Shown in pieces: positions 37,490-49,123 of a stretch of DNA of 64,000 bases (the first letter of the stretch is position 1; each line of letters opens with the position of its first letter). The stretch is from Ophioderma brevispina (lineage: Eukaryota; Echinodermata; Ophiuroidea; Amphilepidida; Ophiodermatidae), in NCBI GenBank assembly GCA_023653785.1, contig JAMKCH010049184.1:1-64000 (forward strand), given 5' to 3'. A program made the position numbers and the translations under genes. Under the pieces are notes generated by a model. It did no database searches and was not told the DNA's origin. It saw only the letters and a list, made by a program, of their open reading frames with translations.

Positions 37490-37850
37490 GCCTAAAAAAT
37501 CCGAACGATGTTGAAATGGCCATCAACGTGCTCAAACTTGCTTTCAAATGAACGCGCCAAGCCAGCTGGATAAATCTCTCAAACTTCCACATCATGCTTC
37601 GTTATCAATGCACAGTGGCGTAGCCAGAGGGAGGATGGGGGGGCAGCTGCCCCCCTGTGGGGAATCTTGCCCCCCCCTTGCCCCCCCCCTGAAAAAAAAG
37701 CTGGCTACGCCACTGTCAATGCATTACGGATACAGGTCAATAAGCAAACACATTACGCGAACAACGCTCCTGGCATTTATTATTATAATTCACCTACATA
37801 CCTTTTTAATACAGTAATTTATATCGTTCGGATTTTTTAAGCGGGGAGTA
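37490..37850. mobile_element. TIR element inserted in the inverted-repeat unit
   Basis: The ends ACTCCCCGCCTAAAAAATCC plus GAACGAT and ATCGTTCGGATTTTTTAAGC plus GGGGAGT are inverted with one difference in ~27 bp. TATGATA occurs on both outer sides, a possible target duplication. It interrupts the third copy of the 35 kb repeat, and it contains the hAT-type MITE at 37613, so the relative ages are clear. Confidence 0.85.
37613..37715. mobile_element. hAT-type MITE, CAGTGGCGTAGCC ends, 103 bp
   Basis: The left end CAGTGGCGTAGCCAG and the right end CTGGCTACGCCACTG are exact inverted repeats. Perfect 8 bp target duplications TCAATGCA lie at 37605-37612 and 37716-37723, the size made by hAT transposases. 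The middle is a G-run and C-run palindrome (GGGGGGCAGCTGCCCCCC). CAGTGGCG-type ends recur in many animal genomes. Innermost of a three-level nest. Confidence 0.93.
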
Positions 37851-38496
37851 TATGATACCCAGATCACACAAGGTCAGTTCATGTCAATGTATGTACAAGT
37901 ACAACCCACTGAACTGTGTCCTTGGTGGATGAGCATATTGTAACTCATAGTGTATATCTGACCAAAGAAAATGACATCAGTGTTTTGCTCCAATTTGTGG
38001 TTTGACAAAATATATACCTTCACCAGATCCCCCACCATTTCTGAAATAACACTGTCAATATTGTAGACAATATCTTTTTCTGGCATTGTCTACCATGTTA
38101 GCTGTCAAAGACACTTGCTAATGTGCTGCACCCAGAATATATGTTACAAGAAATGTTTACTGAATGTCCCAGATATTTTACTAAAAAAAACCAAACCAAT
38201 ACAAAATCAAAACACAGCAAAGTATAATAAGAATGACTAAAATCTGTCCATTTTTTGACATTATAACCATCATTAATTTTGTACTAAAATTATTTAGGTA
38301 CTGCAGCAACAATTCTCTTCAAATACTTGATTCATAATAATTACTCCAAATTCTATAGATGATGTGACATTTGTGCCCCCTGTTGGCGTCAGAGAAAAAG
38401 TATGAAAAACTGATGGACGAAAGCCCCTACACTTTGCATGGGGAGAATTTGTTTTTTTCTATAACTTTTGCTATAAATTAAATACCAACATTCTTA

Positions 38497-38839
38497 TTAA
38501 AGGTGGTTGTTCCGATTTATGTGTATTGTGTTCTCTACTTGATATGAGAGCCTGGCACTTGCACATACACCCCATCAAGTACCGTGGGAAACAAACTTGC
38601 GGTTTTGATGGTAGACGCAATAATGTATGTTGCAAAGCCCTATTCAATACTGTGCTAATAAAGTGGTTAACCACTAAAACGGCGGTTTTTTGTTTATATC
38701 TTGGGAATGAAATGGATTCGAGGGCTCAAATTTCAGGACGACAATGACAAAAATACGGCCTTTCATCTGATATCAAAATCGATACTACTTCCGGGTAAAT
38801 CAGGGGGGTCCCAAAGACGATCGGAACACGCCCCTTTAA
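38497..38839. mobile_element. TTAA-flanked MITE, AGGGGCGTGTTCCGAT family
   Basis: The left end TTAAAGGTGGTTGTTCCGAT and the right end ATCGGAACACGCCCCTTTAA are inverted, with TTAA at both borders. A diverged relative lies at about 24985-25309. Non-coding; probably mobilised by a piggyBac-type transposase. Confidence 0.8.
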
Positions 38840-39050
38840 GCATGCTTGCTAATGCTACCAGCTGCATATTGTGAACGATTTAGATCAGGGAAGTTCTTCA
38901 AGTGATTTGACGTGATTTTATGTGGTCTGTCTCACTCTGTCATAGAAACTATTGTAATGTTTTGCCTGCCAAACAACAACAACGGGCATGATGTCAACAT
39001 GTGAAATCATAGGTCACATCATTTATAGTATGTGTCCTTGACTTCAAAGT

Positions 39051-39337
39051 AGAGGGTGTTTTGATTCAATACCAGAATGCAATGCAATGTGCCTATACTG
39101 TTCTGTACTAAACACACATTAGTACTTGGGGATAAAAAGTTTTCAAGAAATTTAAGAACCACAAGATATTTCATGATCATGCTAAACATTCCCTAAGTAC
39201 TAGCACTTTGTGGACTAAAATGAGCATAAAAGTCAGGATTTTTATGTGTTAAAAGGATTTTTGTGCGATCACATGACCTTATTGAGATGAAATTTCCCAA
39301 AACTAGTGCATTGTGGGATTGACTCAATACACCCTCT
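39051..39337. mobile_element. TIR element with ~11 bp target duplication (copy 1)
   Basis: The ends AGAGGGTGTTTTGATTCAAT and ATTGACTCAATACACCCTCT are inverted, followed inside by CCAGAATGCAATGCA / TGCATTGTGGG. Outside, GACTTCAAAGT on the left and GACTTCTAAGT on the right match at 10 of 11 positions. A long duplication of this size would suit a Mutator-like transposase. A second copy lies at 59634. Confidence 0.75.
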
Positions 39338-40297
39338 GACTTCTAAGTAATGTGAGGTGTGACCCTTAGTTCCCAGTTTTTATACAACCTATTTACAAGG
39401 GAAGATAACAAAACAATAAAGTGCCAAAACTTGCATCATAGCTCAACCAATATCTCTGTGTGCATCATGTTCAATCCATCCAATTTTATATCATTGTTGG
39501 ACTGTTTGTTAGTGAAGCTCACACAATGTCATGCCCAAGAATTGCAATTATGAGCTGGTAATTTTGGAGGCCATCATAAAATGACTGACCTAAGACTAAG
39601 CTTGTTTGGACTCTTAGTGATCAGTGACTCTTACCAAAAGCTAGCACAAGCCAGTTGACCTTAACATTGCTCCTATTCTAACTTCCACTACACCAGCGAA
39701 TTTGGGACATGTAATATTCATCATGCAAAAGTACAAGAGGACCTCACTAACAGCTTTACACTATTGATTTTGAAACATTCCAGCTCCTTACCTGTGACAC
39801 AATCAGAATACCAAGTATTTCAAATACTGATAGCTCTTTTAAATAAACTTGACCATGTTTGCATAGGAGTCACTTTCTTTCACATCAATAAATCCACTTA
39901 AGCATTGTTTTCTATAACAACTCTAATATTTCCAGATGCAACTCAAAAGTAATTTACAAAAAATGTGTAAGTATTCTCAACCTCCCAATAACACTCTAAA
40001 AACAAGACTGAGTTCACCATAACAACAAAAATGATTTTCCAGGAACTTAATCTAAAAGCTGTAAATTTGCACATTTGAATTTGACACCATTAGCGAGTTG
40101 CATAAAGCACATGCTGCAGGGCTGAATCATGAAACCAAATCAGTATCCCGCAAAGGACAAAATATCCACCATACTCAGATTCTGTGAATCAATACTTCTC
40201 AAAATGCTACGAGAGGTCAATGCCACTAACGATCTATGGTATATCCCACAGAAGCTTGCTGAGCAAAACCTCACAGCAAATGGCTGCTTTTAGTTAG
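39338..40297. other. Intergenic stretch, nothing recognised
   Basis: AT-rich, with no gene or repeat that I can support. Confidence 0.4.
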
Positions 40298-40669
40298 TTA
40301 AAGTCACTATCAGCAATTTCTTCATCATGTAAACAAATCGCGCCCCCTATTTTTCATCAAAGTCCATTTTTTGCACTGTTGTATTGGAAGTTGTTAGAGA
40401 AAACACCCCTGAAAGTGACTAAGCGTAACACGGCGTATTTGTCAAGAAATTATTATTTTTATGCTTTGTTTACTAATAAAGGTCGGGATTCGACTTTTTT
40501 AAGGTCTAGAAACAGTCGTAAACGGCATCTTCAAGACCGCTTTAAAATACATGAGCGTCTGTTTTTCACAATGAACATTAATATAAGGTGGTATGACCCA
40601 ACACAAGCAATTTTTAGACAAAATAGGCTCTTTGAATTTGGGGGGAAAAATGACTGATAGTGGCTTTAA
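40298..40669. mobile_element. TTAA-flanked MITE, CACTATCAG ends (copy C)
   Basis: The left end TTAAAGTCACTATCAGCAAT and the right end ATGACTGATAGTGGCTTTAA are inverted and carry TTAA at both borders. The ends match the family at 15.9 and 35.8 kb, but the interior differs, so it shares the transposase signals and is a separate subfamily. Confidence 0.75.
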
Positions 40670-41154
40670 CCAAATTTATAGTCAAATTCGTGAAAAGCAG
40701 TATGAGACATTCTTACAGCAAATAAGTCTGAGAAAAATTTACATGTATGGACAATGGGACTTTCTAAAATTAGCTGTGCAACACATTTTAAAGTAAGGCA
40801 GAGTGTAATAATCAGAGTCCGGTGTCTATTCTTGTTCAAAAAAGTGGGACTAGGTGTAGACCACAACTACTGCTAGGGGTATCAAAATAAACAAAAGTCT
40901 CCTCTAGTCCCACAAGGGGTAATCCGATTCAGTTAAGACTGTGATACAAATAGAAGAAATAAACCTAGACATGACCGCAAAATAACCATTAGCTATTGGT
41001 TCTTTTCAAGGTAAGTCTTCTATTCACAAATTGAAAATAGGTCACATTAGAGGTATGATTTTACTGACAATTGTTCCCATTAGGGGTATATTTTCCACCG
41101 AAAACTGGTATATTTTTACAGAGAACTGGTCCCATCGGGGGTAATATTTTCATT

Positions 41155-41220
41155 AAAATTGGTCCTACTATGGGTCACTTTCAAAACCGTCCTGTTATGG
41201 GTCACTTTCAAAACCATTGG
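41155..41220. repeat. 27 bp tandem duplication
   Basis: The unit CTATGGGTCACTTTCAAAACC is followed by TTATGGGTCACTTTCAAAACC. The short frame over it has no other support as a gene. Confidence 0.75.
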
Positions 41221-41544
41221 AACAAGCATGCATACCCAACATCAACAAAATCAACTGAAAAATAATTTGAGAAGAAAATCCATTATCACTTTTTGACAAT
41301 CACCAGGAAATACACTTTGGATATACTGGATGTCTTGGTAGCCGAATGTGGTGAAACCCCTCACTATTTTGCCTTTTTGTCTAAAATTGGCCATAGATCA
41401 AAATTTCACTTGCTTGTGCAGAGAGTTCTTCCAAAAGGATTAGGACTCACTAGGATTTATAATTTAAACAACCCTTTATATTTTGATTTGACCAAATTCA
41501 GTGCTGGTTTCTTTTGAATCATGAATATGTCATTATTTCTCATC

Positions 41545-42728
41545 TCCTAATATAATTCCAAGTGATTCCATTAGCTCATCACAAGAGATTTTGCCAATCC
41601 AAGTCAACTTGAGGCATTTTGTTCTGAGACACACTATACTGCCCTAATATAATTCCAAGTGATCCCATTAGCTCATCATCAGAGATTTTGCCGGTCAAGT
41701 CAAAATGAGGCATTTTGTTCTGAGACACACTATACTGTCCTAATATAATTCCAAGTGATCCCATTAGCTGATCATCAGAGATTTTGCCGGCCAAGTCAAC
41801 ATGAGGCATTTTGTTCTGAGACACACTATACTGTCCTAATATAAATTTCAAGTGATCCCATTAGCTGATCATCAGAGAGTTTGCCGGTGGCTTACAAGTA
41901 CTTGACATTCCATCATCAAGTGCTACTTATACATTCCTTAAGAAAAAAAAAAAAAAAAAAAACCATTAGCTCATCATCTGAGATCTTGCCGGTCAAGTCA
42001 AAATGAGGTATTTTTTTCTGAGACACACTATACTGTCCTAATATAATTCCAAGTGATCCCATTAGCTGATCATCAGAGATTTTGCCGGTCAAGTCAACAT
42101 GAGGCATTTTGTTCTGAGACACACTATACTGTCCTAATATAATTCCAAGTGATCCCATTAGCTCATCATCAGAGATCTTGCCGGTCAAGTCAACATGAGG
42201 CATTTTGTTCTGAGACACACTATACTGTCCTAATATAATTCCAAGTGATCCCATTAGCTCATCACCAGAGATCTTGCCAGTCAAGTCAACATGAGGCATT
42301 TTGTTCTGAGACACACTATACTGTCCTAATATAATTCTAAGTGATCCCATTAGCTCATCACCAGAGATCTTGCTAATCAAGTCAACATGAGGCATTTTGT
42401 TCTGAGACACACTATACTTATACTCTCCTAATATAATTCTAAGTGATCCCATTAGCTCATCATCTGAGATCTTGCCGGTCAAGTCAAAATGAGGTATTTT
42501 TTTCTGAGACACACTATACTGTCCTAATATAATTCCAAGTGATCCCATTAGCTCATCACCAGAGATCTCGCCGGTCAAGTCAACATGAAGTATTTTGTTC
42601 TGAGACACACTATACTGTCCTAATATAAATTTCAAGTGATCCCATTAGCTAATCATCAGAGAGTTTGCCGGTGGCTTACAAGTACTTGACATTCCATCAT
42701 CAAGTGCTACTTATACATTCCTTAAGGG
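41545..42728 (-). repeat. 96 bp minisatellite with antisense EF-hand-like open frame
   Basis: About 11-12 units start CCTAATATAATTCCAAGTG, at 41545, 41643, 41739, 41836, then 42037, 42133, 42229, 42325, 42427, 42523 and 42619. The period is 96 bp (one unit 102). Because 96 is divisible by 3, the minus strand stays open for 239 codons (42635-41916) and for 90 codons (41851-41579). The repeated peptide reads HVDLTGKISDDELMGSLG then IILGQYSVSQNKMP. DLTGKISDDEL followed by LMGSLG resembles an EF-hand loop (G6, I8, E12 present, D1 replaced by H) and exiting helix. No flanking exon was identified, so I call it a repeat rather than a gene. A 20 nt A-run (41943-41962) splits the array, and the same right flank (CCGGTGGCTTACAAGTAC) is found before it and at the true end. 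Confidence 0.85.
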
Positions 42729-43274
42729 CTCGGAACATTCAGCCTTTCTTGAGTGGGAAAACGCCTCGCATGTTGCCACCCAAATGGTTTACATGACAAC
42801 TGGCGTTTATTAGCACTACAAAAACCACAGCGATCTTCCGAACAGACGCTGGCGGCCTCAACCCAACTGTATACGTTGATCTTCTTTTTTTAAATCAGCC
42901 AGTATGTGGATATTTCTTTTGAAATTATTGGTACAGCTACAAAAATGTGACAACTGAGCAGTGATACTAAGAGTCAATATATGAATTACAACAACAGGAG
43001 GAATCCAAAGAGTGGCTCAATGAAAAAATCCATGAGATATGGCTTGAAAATGTGGGAAATATGGGAAGCTCTTTCCCAGGAAATGCACATGCCTTGCAGG
43101 ATATCTGAGCTGATTAAAAACTTGTGATAATGAAACTAACGTAAACCTCAAAATCTCCTTGCAAACATCTTTGTTGTTTTCATAAATGGTGTTAGGCCAT
43201 TTAGCTGGCATAACCTGACTGATCCAAGAAAACACTGCACATTTAAACCCTTTTAACATAAATATCTATATTAT

Positions 43275-43350
43275 TTCTTGCTCTGATGGGGTTTGAACTC
43301 AGACCCTTTTGATCATGAAGCCATTGCGCTAATCATTTACTACAGTGTCC
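43275..43350 (-). mobile_element. Possible tRNA-derived SINE head
   Basis: On the minus strand, GTCTGAGTTCAAACCCC resembles a B box, with a possible A box (GATTAGCGCAATGG) about 40 nt upstream. The rest of the element is not defined. Confidence 0.35.
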
Positions 43351-43540
43351 TCAAACTCAACACCAATGGACTTTCATGAATTTAAGAAGAAAGCTGTGCA
43401 ACTGTCTCAACTACAATTCCACTCAGGACATCTTATCATTTTGTGGAATCCTCAAGTCACAGGAATTGAACACATGTATCCTGCAGGAGTTCAAACCTTT
43501 CTCATCCTACATGTACAAGATCTAGTAAATATTTAATAAT

Positions 43541-44420
43541 AATTTGAATATTTTTATTGCGCAACCTATGCATGTAAACATGCTTAAGGCGCTGTGCGGC
43601 AGCCATGAAAGATATTCGGCACATCAGAGAAACCATAATACAGGGTGAGTCAAAAAAAACTTGACCCTGATTGTGTCTGCCATTTTGAATTTTCAAGCAG
43701 CACATATCTAACATATGTGGTATCATCTGAAAGCTTAGTTCATTATCTCTAATTTGCTGCAAAGATCATTCACATCGGTTAGGTATAGACCGGGTTACAG
43801 TCGTTTGAATCAAGTAGTCGGTTTTCTGCTCTGTCCACGGATTCACATTAAAATGAACGGCGCCGTGCATTCAAACGGGAATCCGTGGATAGGGGGAAAA
43901 GCGGACCACTTGATTCAAAAGACTGTAGCTCGGCCTATACTAACCGATTGGAATTATCTTTGCAGTAAATTAAAGTTAATGAAATAGGCTTTTCGCTGAT
44001 ACCACATATGCTAGATATATTTTATTTAAAAACTCAAAATGGCGGACACAACCCGGGTCAAGTTTTTTTTTACTCACCCTGTACCAGAACAGATTTATGC
44101 CAAGAAGCTCGATATTTAGAAGCAGGAAGAAACTGGAGTACCCAGAGAAAACCTGCGGGAATGAGTATGGCCGCCGAGAACGAACCCCTACAGGAGATCG
44201 AACCCGAAACCTCATTGGTTCATTGGTGAAAGGCGAGGGATCAAGAAACCAAATTTACATAACACCGCTAAAAACGAGCCCCTAATGGGGATTGGACCTA
44301 AAACCTCATTGGTGAAAGGCGAGGGATTGAGAAACCAAATTCACATAAAGCCATCGAGAACTAGCCCCTACCGGGGATCGAACCTGAAACCTCATTGGTG
44401 AAAGGCGAGGGAAGATACAC
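43541..44420 (-). mobile_element. tRNA-derived SINE with tandem heads, split by a MITE
   Basis: On the minus strand the head CCCTCGCCTTTCACCAATGAGGTTTCAGGTTCGATCCCC-type sequence (B box GGTTCGATCCC) occurs three times in tandem, at about 44170-44235, 44270-44325 and 44350-44415. After it comes the CAGGTTTTCTCTGGGTACTCC block (44127-44156). The 3' end GGCGCTGTGCGG followed by GCGCAATAAAAATATTC and ATTATTATT lies near 43545-43600. The palindromic element at 43641-44081 sits inside it. Non-autonomous; transcribed by polymerase III in intact relatives. Confidence 0.7.
43641..44081. mobile_element. Palindromic mariner-type MITE, 441 bp
   Basis: The left end CAGGGTGAGTCAAAAAAAAC plus TTGACCC and the right end GGGTCAAGTTTTTTTTTACTC plus ACCCTG are inverted, and the arms stay similar far inward (GTCTGCCATTTTGAATTTT against AAACTCAAAATGGCGGACAC; ATCGGTTAGGTATAGACCG against CGGCCTATACTAACCGAT). 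TA lies at both borders (43639-43640 and 44082-44083). It is close to a complete palindrome with no transposase. Confidence 0.9.
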
Positions 44421-45950
44421 AGCACCAATCTAAGACTAAGTGAGCAAGTCAACTTATTAAAATATTTGGTTTCCCAGTTTATGTTTGCCTTGTCATTATA
44501 TGGAAAACAGAACTGCAAAAAAAAAAGCCACAATTATTAAGATTATCCAATATCATGCTATTTTTTTTTCTGGGCATAATTATATACGCTATACCCTTGG
44601 CACAAATCAGGTGCAAAGGATATATGTAATATTGTCCTTTTCTGTTTTTGTTGATAAGTTTGCAATTGAACAGCTCTCGTGAGCTTAAGAATGGGTACAA
44701 AGAATAATGAAAGAATGCATTTTTGAGTGAGGTTAGAGGCCATGGTACCAAGACACATATCAGCCAAAAAACCCTGCTTAAAGGCTGACACCTATACTTG
44801 GTCTCACACATGAAATCACAAGTTTTCATCAACCAAATATGTATTATCCCTACATTTTTATTCCAACTATGCAAGTAGATTGGTAAAGTCAGAAATAATG
44901 CAATGGTAAAGTCAGAAATAATTCAAGGAATGATAAGTGACATCTCTGACTGCAGGAAAGTTCCATATCATAATGGTAATAGAAATATCAACTTAAGCAA
45001 GTTAATCCACACAGACATATAAATCTATGATGAGACAATCAATAAAAAGAGCTGGTCTAGACATAAGGGATTAGTATGTCAAGCCCAACTCTTTTTCCAC
45101 ATTTAATCAACCCATCCTAATCGCCGACTTGTTCCAATTACCTTGAGATGTCATTTATATTGGCCTGAATACCATGCAAACTTTTGTTTAAAAGCATCAG
45201 AGGTTTGAGCAAGGACATAACATGCCCAATTTCCAAGGGTAGAAACCACCACCCCTTTTGCCCACCAGATTGTCAGGTGGGAAAAGGAACATATCTGAAT
45301 TTGTTAAAAAGCTGGGCATAATATATGAGTAAATAAGGATTCAACTACTAAATTGGTGTAATGCAATTTATATTTTTACAAAGTTATAAATCTTCACACA
45401 GCAGTGTTGCTGTGAATGTGCGGTGAATACGGCCATCCACGTTAGCGGGGACAAAACCGGATTTAAAACTTGGTTTTACTATTACATTCTAAGCCATTAG
45501 TTGACTTCGGTAAACCATACTGGTCCTTTTTTGTAAGACTAGCTCCTTTATTTTACATAAATGTTTTACTGAATTATTCAAATAACATTTTATGACTGAC
45601 TTTATTTTTCATCATTGTTAGCAACCCATTTCTTGCAAGCCCACAACCCACAGCAAGGAAAATACTGCTTTACTGGCTCACAATTTCAATATGTAAGACA
45701 TGGTTAGAATTTTCCCAATGGCTAAGTTATCCTAAGGATGTTTACTGATCTCTGACTTAAGTGAGTCATACCAAGTGCATTAAGCAAGATAATGTTACAA
45801 GCAAGTATTATTAGTTGCTTTATGTAAGATACTCTTCTACAAAACAAGCCTAGTCTTATTGTCAGTGATTATTAAGATGGCTTCCCAAATAACTTGTAGT
45901 CATTTGTAGTCATCTCAAAATCTACTCATTTTACCTTTCTTCCAGAGTTG
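44421..45950. other. Intergenic stretch with a 23 bp doublet
   Basis: No gene seen. At about 44882-44930, TGGTAAAGTCAGAAATAAT occurs twice in tandem. The 131-codon minus-strand frame at 44479-44874 has no family signature. Confidence 0.4.
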
Positions 45951-45957
45951 CCTGATA

Positions 45958-46110
45958 TCTATACTCTGGGCCTTAATTTCTTGGACATAGCAAACACGCG
46001 CGTCGCTCGTTGCGAGTACTGCGTCTACGTGTAACCCGACGGTGCGCCGTTTTGGCGGGAAAGCGGGCGTACGTTCTAAACTGTCCAAGAAATTATGAGC
46101 CAGAGTGTAA
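45958..46110. mobile_element. CpG-rich palindromic MITE
   Basis: The ends TACTCTGGGCCTTAATTTC plus TTGGACA and TGTCCAAGAAATTATGAGCC plus AGAGTGTA are inverted. The interior is unusually rich in CpG (ACACGCGCGTCGCTCG, GGCGGGAAAGCGGGCG) for this AT-rich region, implying recent arrival or lack of methylation decay. Confidence 0.75.
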
Positions 46111-46509
46111 GTAAATACAAAGTGGGGAAATTGAGTGGTCACAATACAAATCAATAACAATAAAACCTAAGTGAGGATACATTCCCAAATGCATTATGGG
46201 AAATTTCTGGTGAAAGGCCCACCCTTCTTCAATGTCCATGCTGCTACTGTTAATAAACCGTGAGTTTCCAAGATACACACACACTTGTAACAAGAAGAAC
46301 ACTTTGGTTACCTTTTTACAGCAACCCAAACATTTTCATTTTGACCCCTATATTAAGAATTTACCCCCTTCCTGTTTTCTGCCCACACTTTCATGAGGGG
46401 CACCCCCACTAAATTTGTTCATTAGCCTTCTTAGAAGACAAATCCACTGAGAAATGATGCTCTGCTCTCCACGGTCACGGAATTGCTCAAAATGACCCAA
46501 CTTATGTGT

Positions 46510-46640
46510 AAAAACTCAAGCAGCATGCCATGGTGGCATAATTGCTTCATGTGTCTGAGATTTAAATGGGAGGTTGTGAGTGCGAGTCCCATCCGCAGCA
46601 AGTTCCTATTGCGATTTATAAATGCACGTCCATGCTGTCA
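46510..46640 (+). mobile_element. Possible tRNA-derived SINE
   Basis: ATGGTGGCATAATTGCTTC resembles an A-box arm and GTGCGAGTCCCATCC a degenerate B box 45 nt on. It is followed by TTGCGATTTATAAATGC, a LINE-like 3' motif. Weak overall. Confidence 0.4.
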
Positions 46641-47100
46641 TCAGTTTCTCTCGCATTTGTATATTTCTTCAATTTATATATGATATTCTAATAACACTAG
46701 CACAAATCACCTATGTATTATGCCCAGTGTTATTGACTAGATATACAAACAAAACCTTTTCTAAAATAACTTTCTCTCTCAACATTATAACTGTTTCAAT
46801 CATTGATGTTCTTTGGTTAACGCTTTGTCCGAGAAAAAAATATACCCCAAAATATATGTATACATGAAAACACTATTCACCTTATCACTAGAGTGAGGAG
46901 AGACTTGCTACACACAATTACACACATATTACAAAATGGAAATATGAACAGGTCATTTGAGAATTGTTCAATCCATAACATGCTACAGGCGTGATATTCC
47001 TGCATGTGACCAAGACATGAGGCCACCATGACAAAATAAGTTCCCAGTATAGCATAAAGGAAAGGAGAGATTTTAATCGTAAGTACAATAATATCTGACA
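46641..47100. other. AT-rich stretch, nothing recognised
   Basis: No gene or structured repeat was found. Confidence 0.4.
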
Positions 47101-47635
47101 TTAAAGAGACACTGGCACATTTGAAAATAGTGCGCCCTCAAGATTTTTCAAAATCAATATTTTTGCATGGTTGTAAGGCTTTTTATACAAAAGCCCTCAT
47201 CCAAAATGATTAAGACCAAATCAGCTTCCTTATGGGTAAACAGAACGATTTTATAATTTAGCGTCGCCGGCGACGTTAAATTCAGCAGACGATGAAAATG
47301 GCGTTTAACACAAGAACACGCACGCCGTATGCATGTTTCCCACGCTATGCACACTGTTTGATCGGTCTATAACCTTTGTGGTTTTAATATCAGTGAGTAC
47401 GAGTCAAAAATATTCATGTAATATACACATTTGTTGATTAAAGTTATGGAAAACTTAAAAGTTGGCCTACAAATTACCTGGATGTCTTTATCTTCATATC
47501 AATGTCCCTATCTGTTTTGGGGTATGTTATTTTTATGTGTAAAATATATCTCTGTTCTTCCAATGGCCTAGACTATCATTTGAGAGCAAATTGAAGAAAT
47601 TTCATATTTGTGAAAATGTGCCAGTGCCGCTTTAA
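47101..47635. mobile_element. TTAA-flanked MITE, GACACTGGCACATTT family (copy 1)
   Basis: It begins TTAAAGAGACACTGGCACAT and ends ATGTGCCAGTGCCGCTTTAA, so TTAA borders both inverted ends. The interior has the palindrome CGTCGCCGGCGACG within TTTAGCG/TTAAATT. The second copy at 49124-49659 is the same length and lies in the opposite orientation. Confidence 0.92.
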
Positions 47636-47975
47636 ATGGCCTGCCAATGTTAGCTAGGCCAATGGGAATGAATTTTATGTGAACAGTTTGCACCTTAAAT
47701 CTAGATAAAGGTTACTTTTTAATGTATGTTTAAAGTACAGTTTGATGTTAGAAAATGAATTTTCAGTATGGTTTAAAAATGTTACAATACCTTTTTCCAA
47801 TGAACCCTTTGCCAAGCTGGCACAACTACCTAAAGCAATTTTATAAAAGGCAGTGATCTACAGCTCATAACTCAACTATATTACACTTAGACTGCTATGG
47901 CATGCAATGATTCAACCTGCTTTTCTCTGACAAGGCTATATGGGAGCTTTTATCCTTGCTAAGTTTCAACCAAAA

Positions 47976-48305
47976 TTAAAGATGCATTTCGTGTTTCCAG
48001 GACCTGGTTCACTAGATATCCTTGAGAAAAATCTTATTCACAAAATTTGAGTTGATCCTGACCTTGCAGTTTTGTGTTATGAGCAAATACTTGTTTCCCA
48101 CGGTCCCATGGGCCACTGTACTGTAATTTCTGTTCGTTTCGGACAGAAAATACAAAATTGCGAATTTATTACAGATGCGACAGAATTTGTATGTAAGATT
48201 TGGTACACATGGATTACTAAGGCTAATGGTTTGGATGATATAAAAATCTCAACTTTTTAGGTAAGTCGGGGGGACGAGGTTGTGGATCACAAAATGCCCC
48301 TTTAA
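47976..48305. mobile_element. TTAA-flanked MITE, GGGGCATTTTGTGATCC family (copy 1)
   Basis: The left end TTAAAGATGCATTTCGTG and the right end CACAAAATGCCCCTTTAA are inverted with TTAA at both borders. The interior block GATGATATAAAAATCTCAAC followed by GGGGGACGAGG recurs in the shorter copy at 54928. Confidence 0.8.
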
Positions 48306-49123
48306 GTCAATTTTGCCCAATTTGCATTTTGATTCACAAACCTTTAAAATAACTCAATATTTACAACCAGTTATATGAAAAACGTAGGGTTCAATCATAC
48401 AATGATGCATTAAGTCTCAAAAGACTTGAGCAAAACTCTTAATTCTTTTAAAATTGCTTGTTTTGAACAAGAAATTCTTATTTTTGAGGATAAATGTGCT
48501 CAAAGTTTGTTTCATTTCAATACCTTGTAGCTAGGCATTCTCAGGGATGTTGCAGAATTTTCAGGGGTTTGCAGTCTTTTATATTCACATTCTAAGATAT
48601 TTTTTGTTCCCCAATCACTTTTTGTCTTTCAACAATTTGGAATAAAAAAAAAACGGTTGAAAGGCTTTTGAAGTTGGGTTGGCTGGTTGGTATGTTTTTT
48701 TTCCTTTCAAACATATGCACTATAATAACCAGTTACTTGTGCATAAAATTTGATGAATACATCAGCTAATTCTAATTTTGTAACCAAATAATCAGATAAA
48801 AAAAAAAAACTTCTGGAAATATACAGAAATTGGGTCATATTCATAGAAGTTTTTTTTATAATTCTTGGTTGATTGTGATCTGCTTAGCATTATCTCTACT
48901 TCACAGATTTCCACATTAAGTGTGAATCAAATTTCAGAATACAATAATTTCCTTTCTTTCAATACATCAGAAATTGAATTAGTTAAAAGAAAAAGTTGTC
49001 TCCCCAAAGTATAACTTGATTCCAACACTTGACAGGAAACAAAGAATTTAATTGCATGCTCTATTAATAACAATGCACCAATAACTATCAAATATCCCGG
49101 TCTTCTCTGGGTTGACGCCGTCA
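48306..49123. other. AT-rich stretch between MITEs
   Basis: Nothing recognisable beyond short A- and T-runs. Confidence 0.4.

Larger units (their letters stand above)
34983..37945. repeat. Three diverged copies of one inverted-repeat unit
   Basis: Units at about 34983-35180, 35400-35615 and 37375-37945 share AATCTCAATTCCC, TTGGCACAGTTCAGTACC, CAAGGTCA..TCATG and TGTATGTACAAGTAC. Each unit is itself partly palindromic: TTGGCACAGTTCAGT is the near-complement of ACTGAACTGTGTCC. The third copy is interrupted at 37490-37850 by a younger element. Confidence 0.75.

Noticed and set aside
41579..42635. CRISPR-like array
   Set aside because: The units are contiguous 96 bp minisatellite copies without distinct spacers, and the host is an animal.
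44479..44874. 131-codon minus-strand frame
   Set aside because: Low-complexity and without family signature; it overlaps other random frames on both strands in intergenic DNA.
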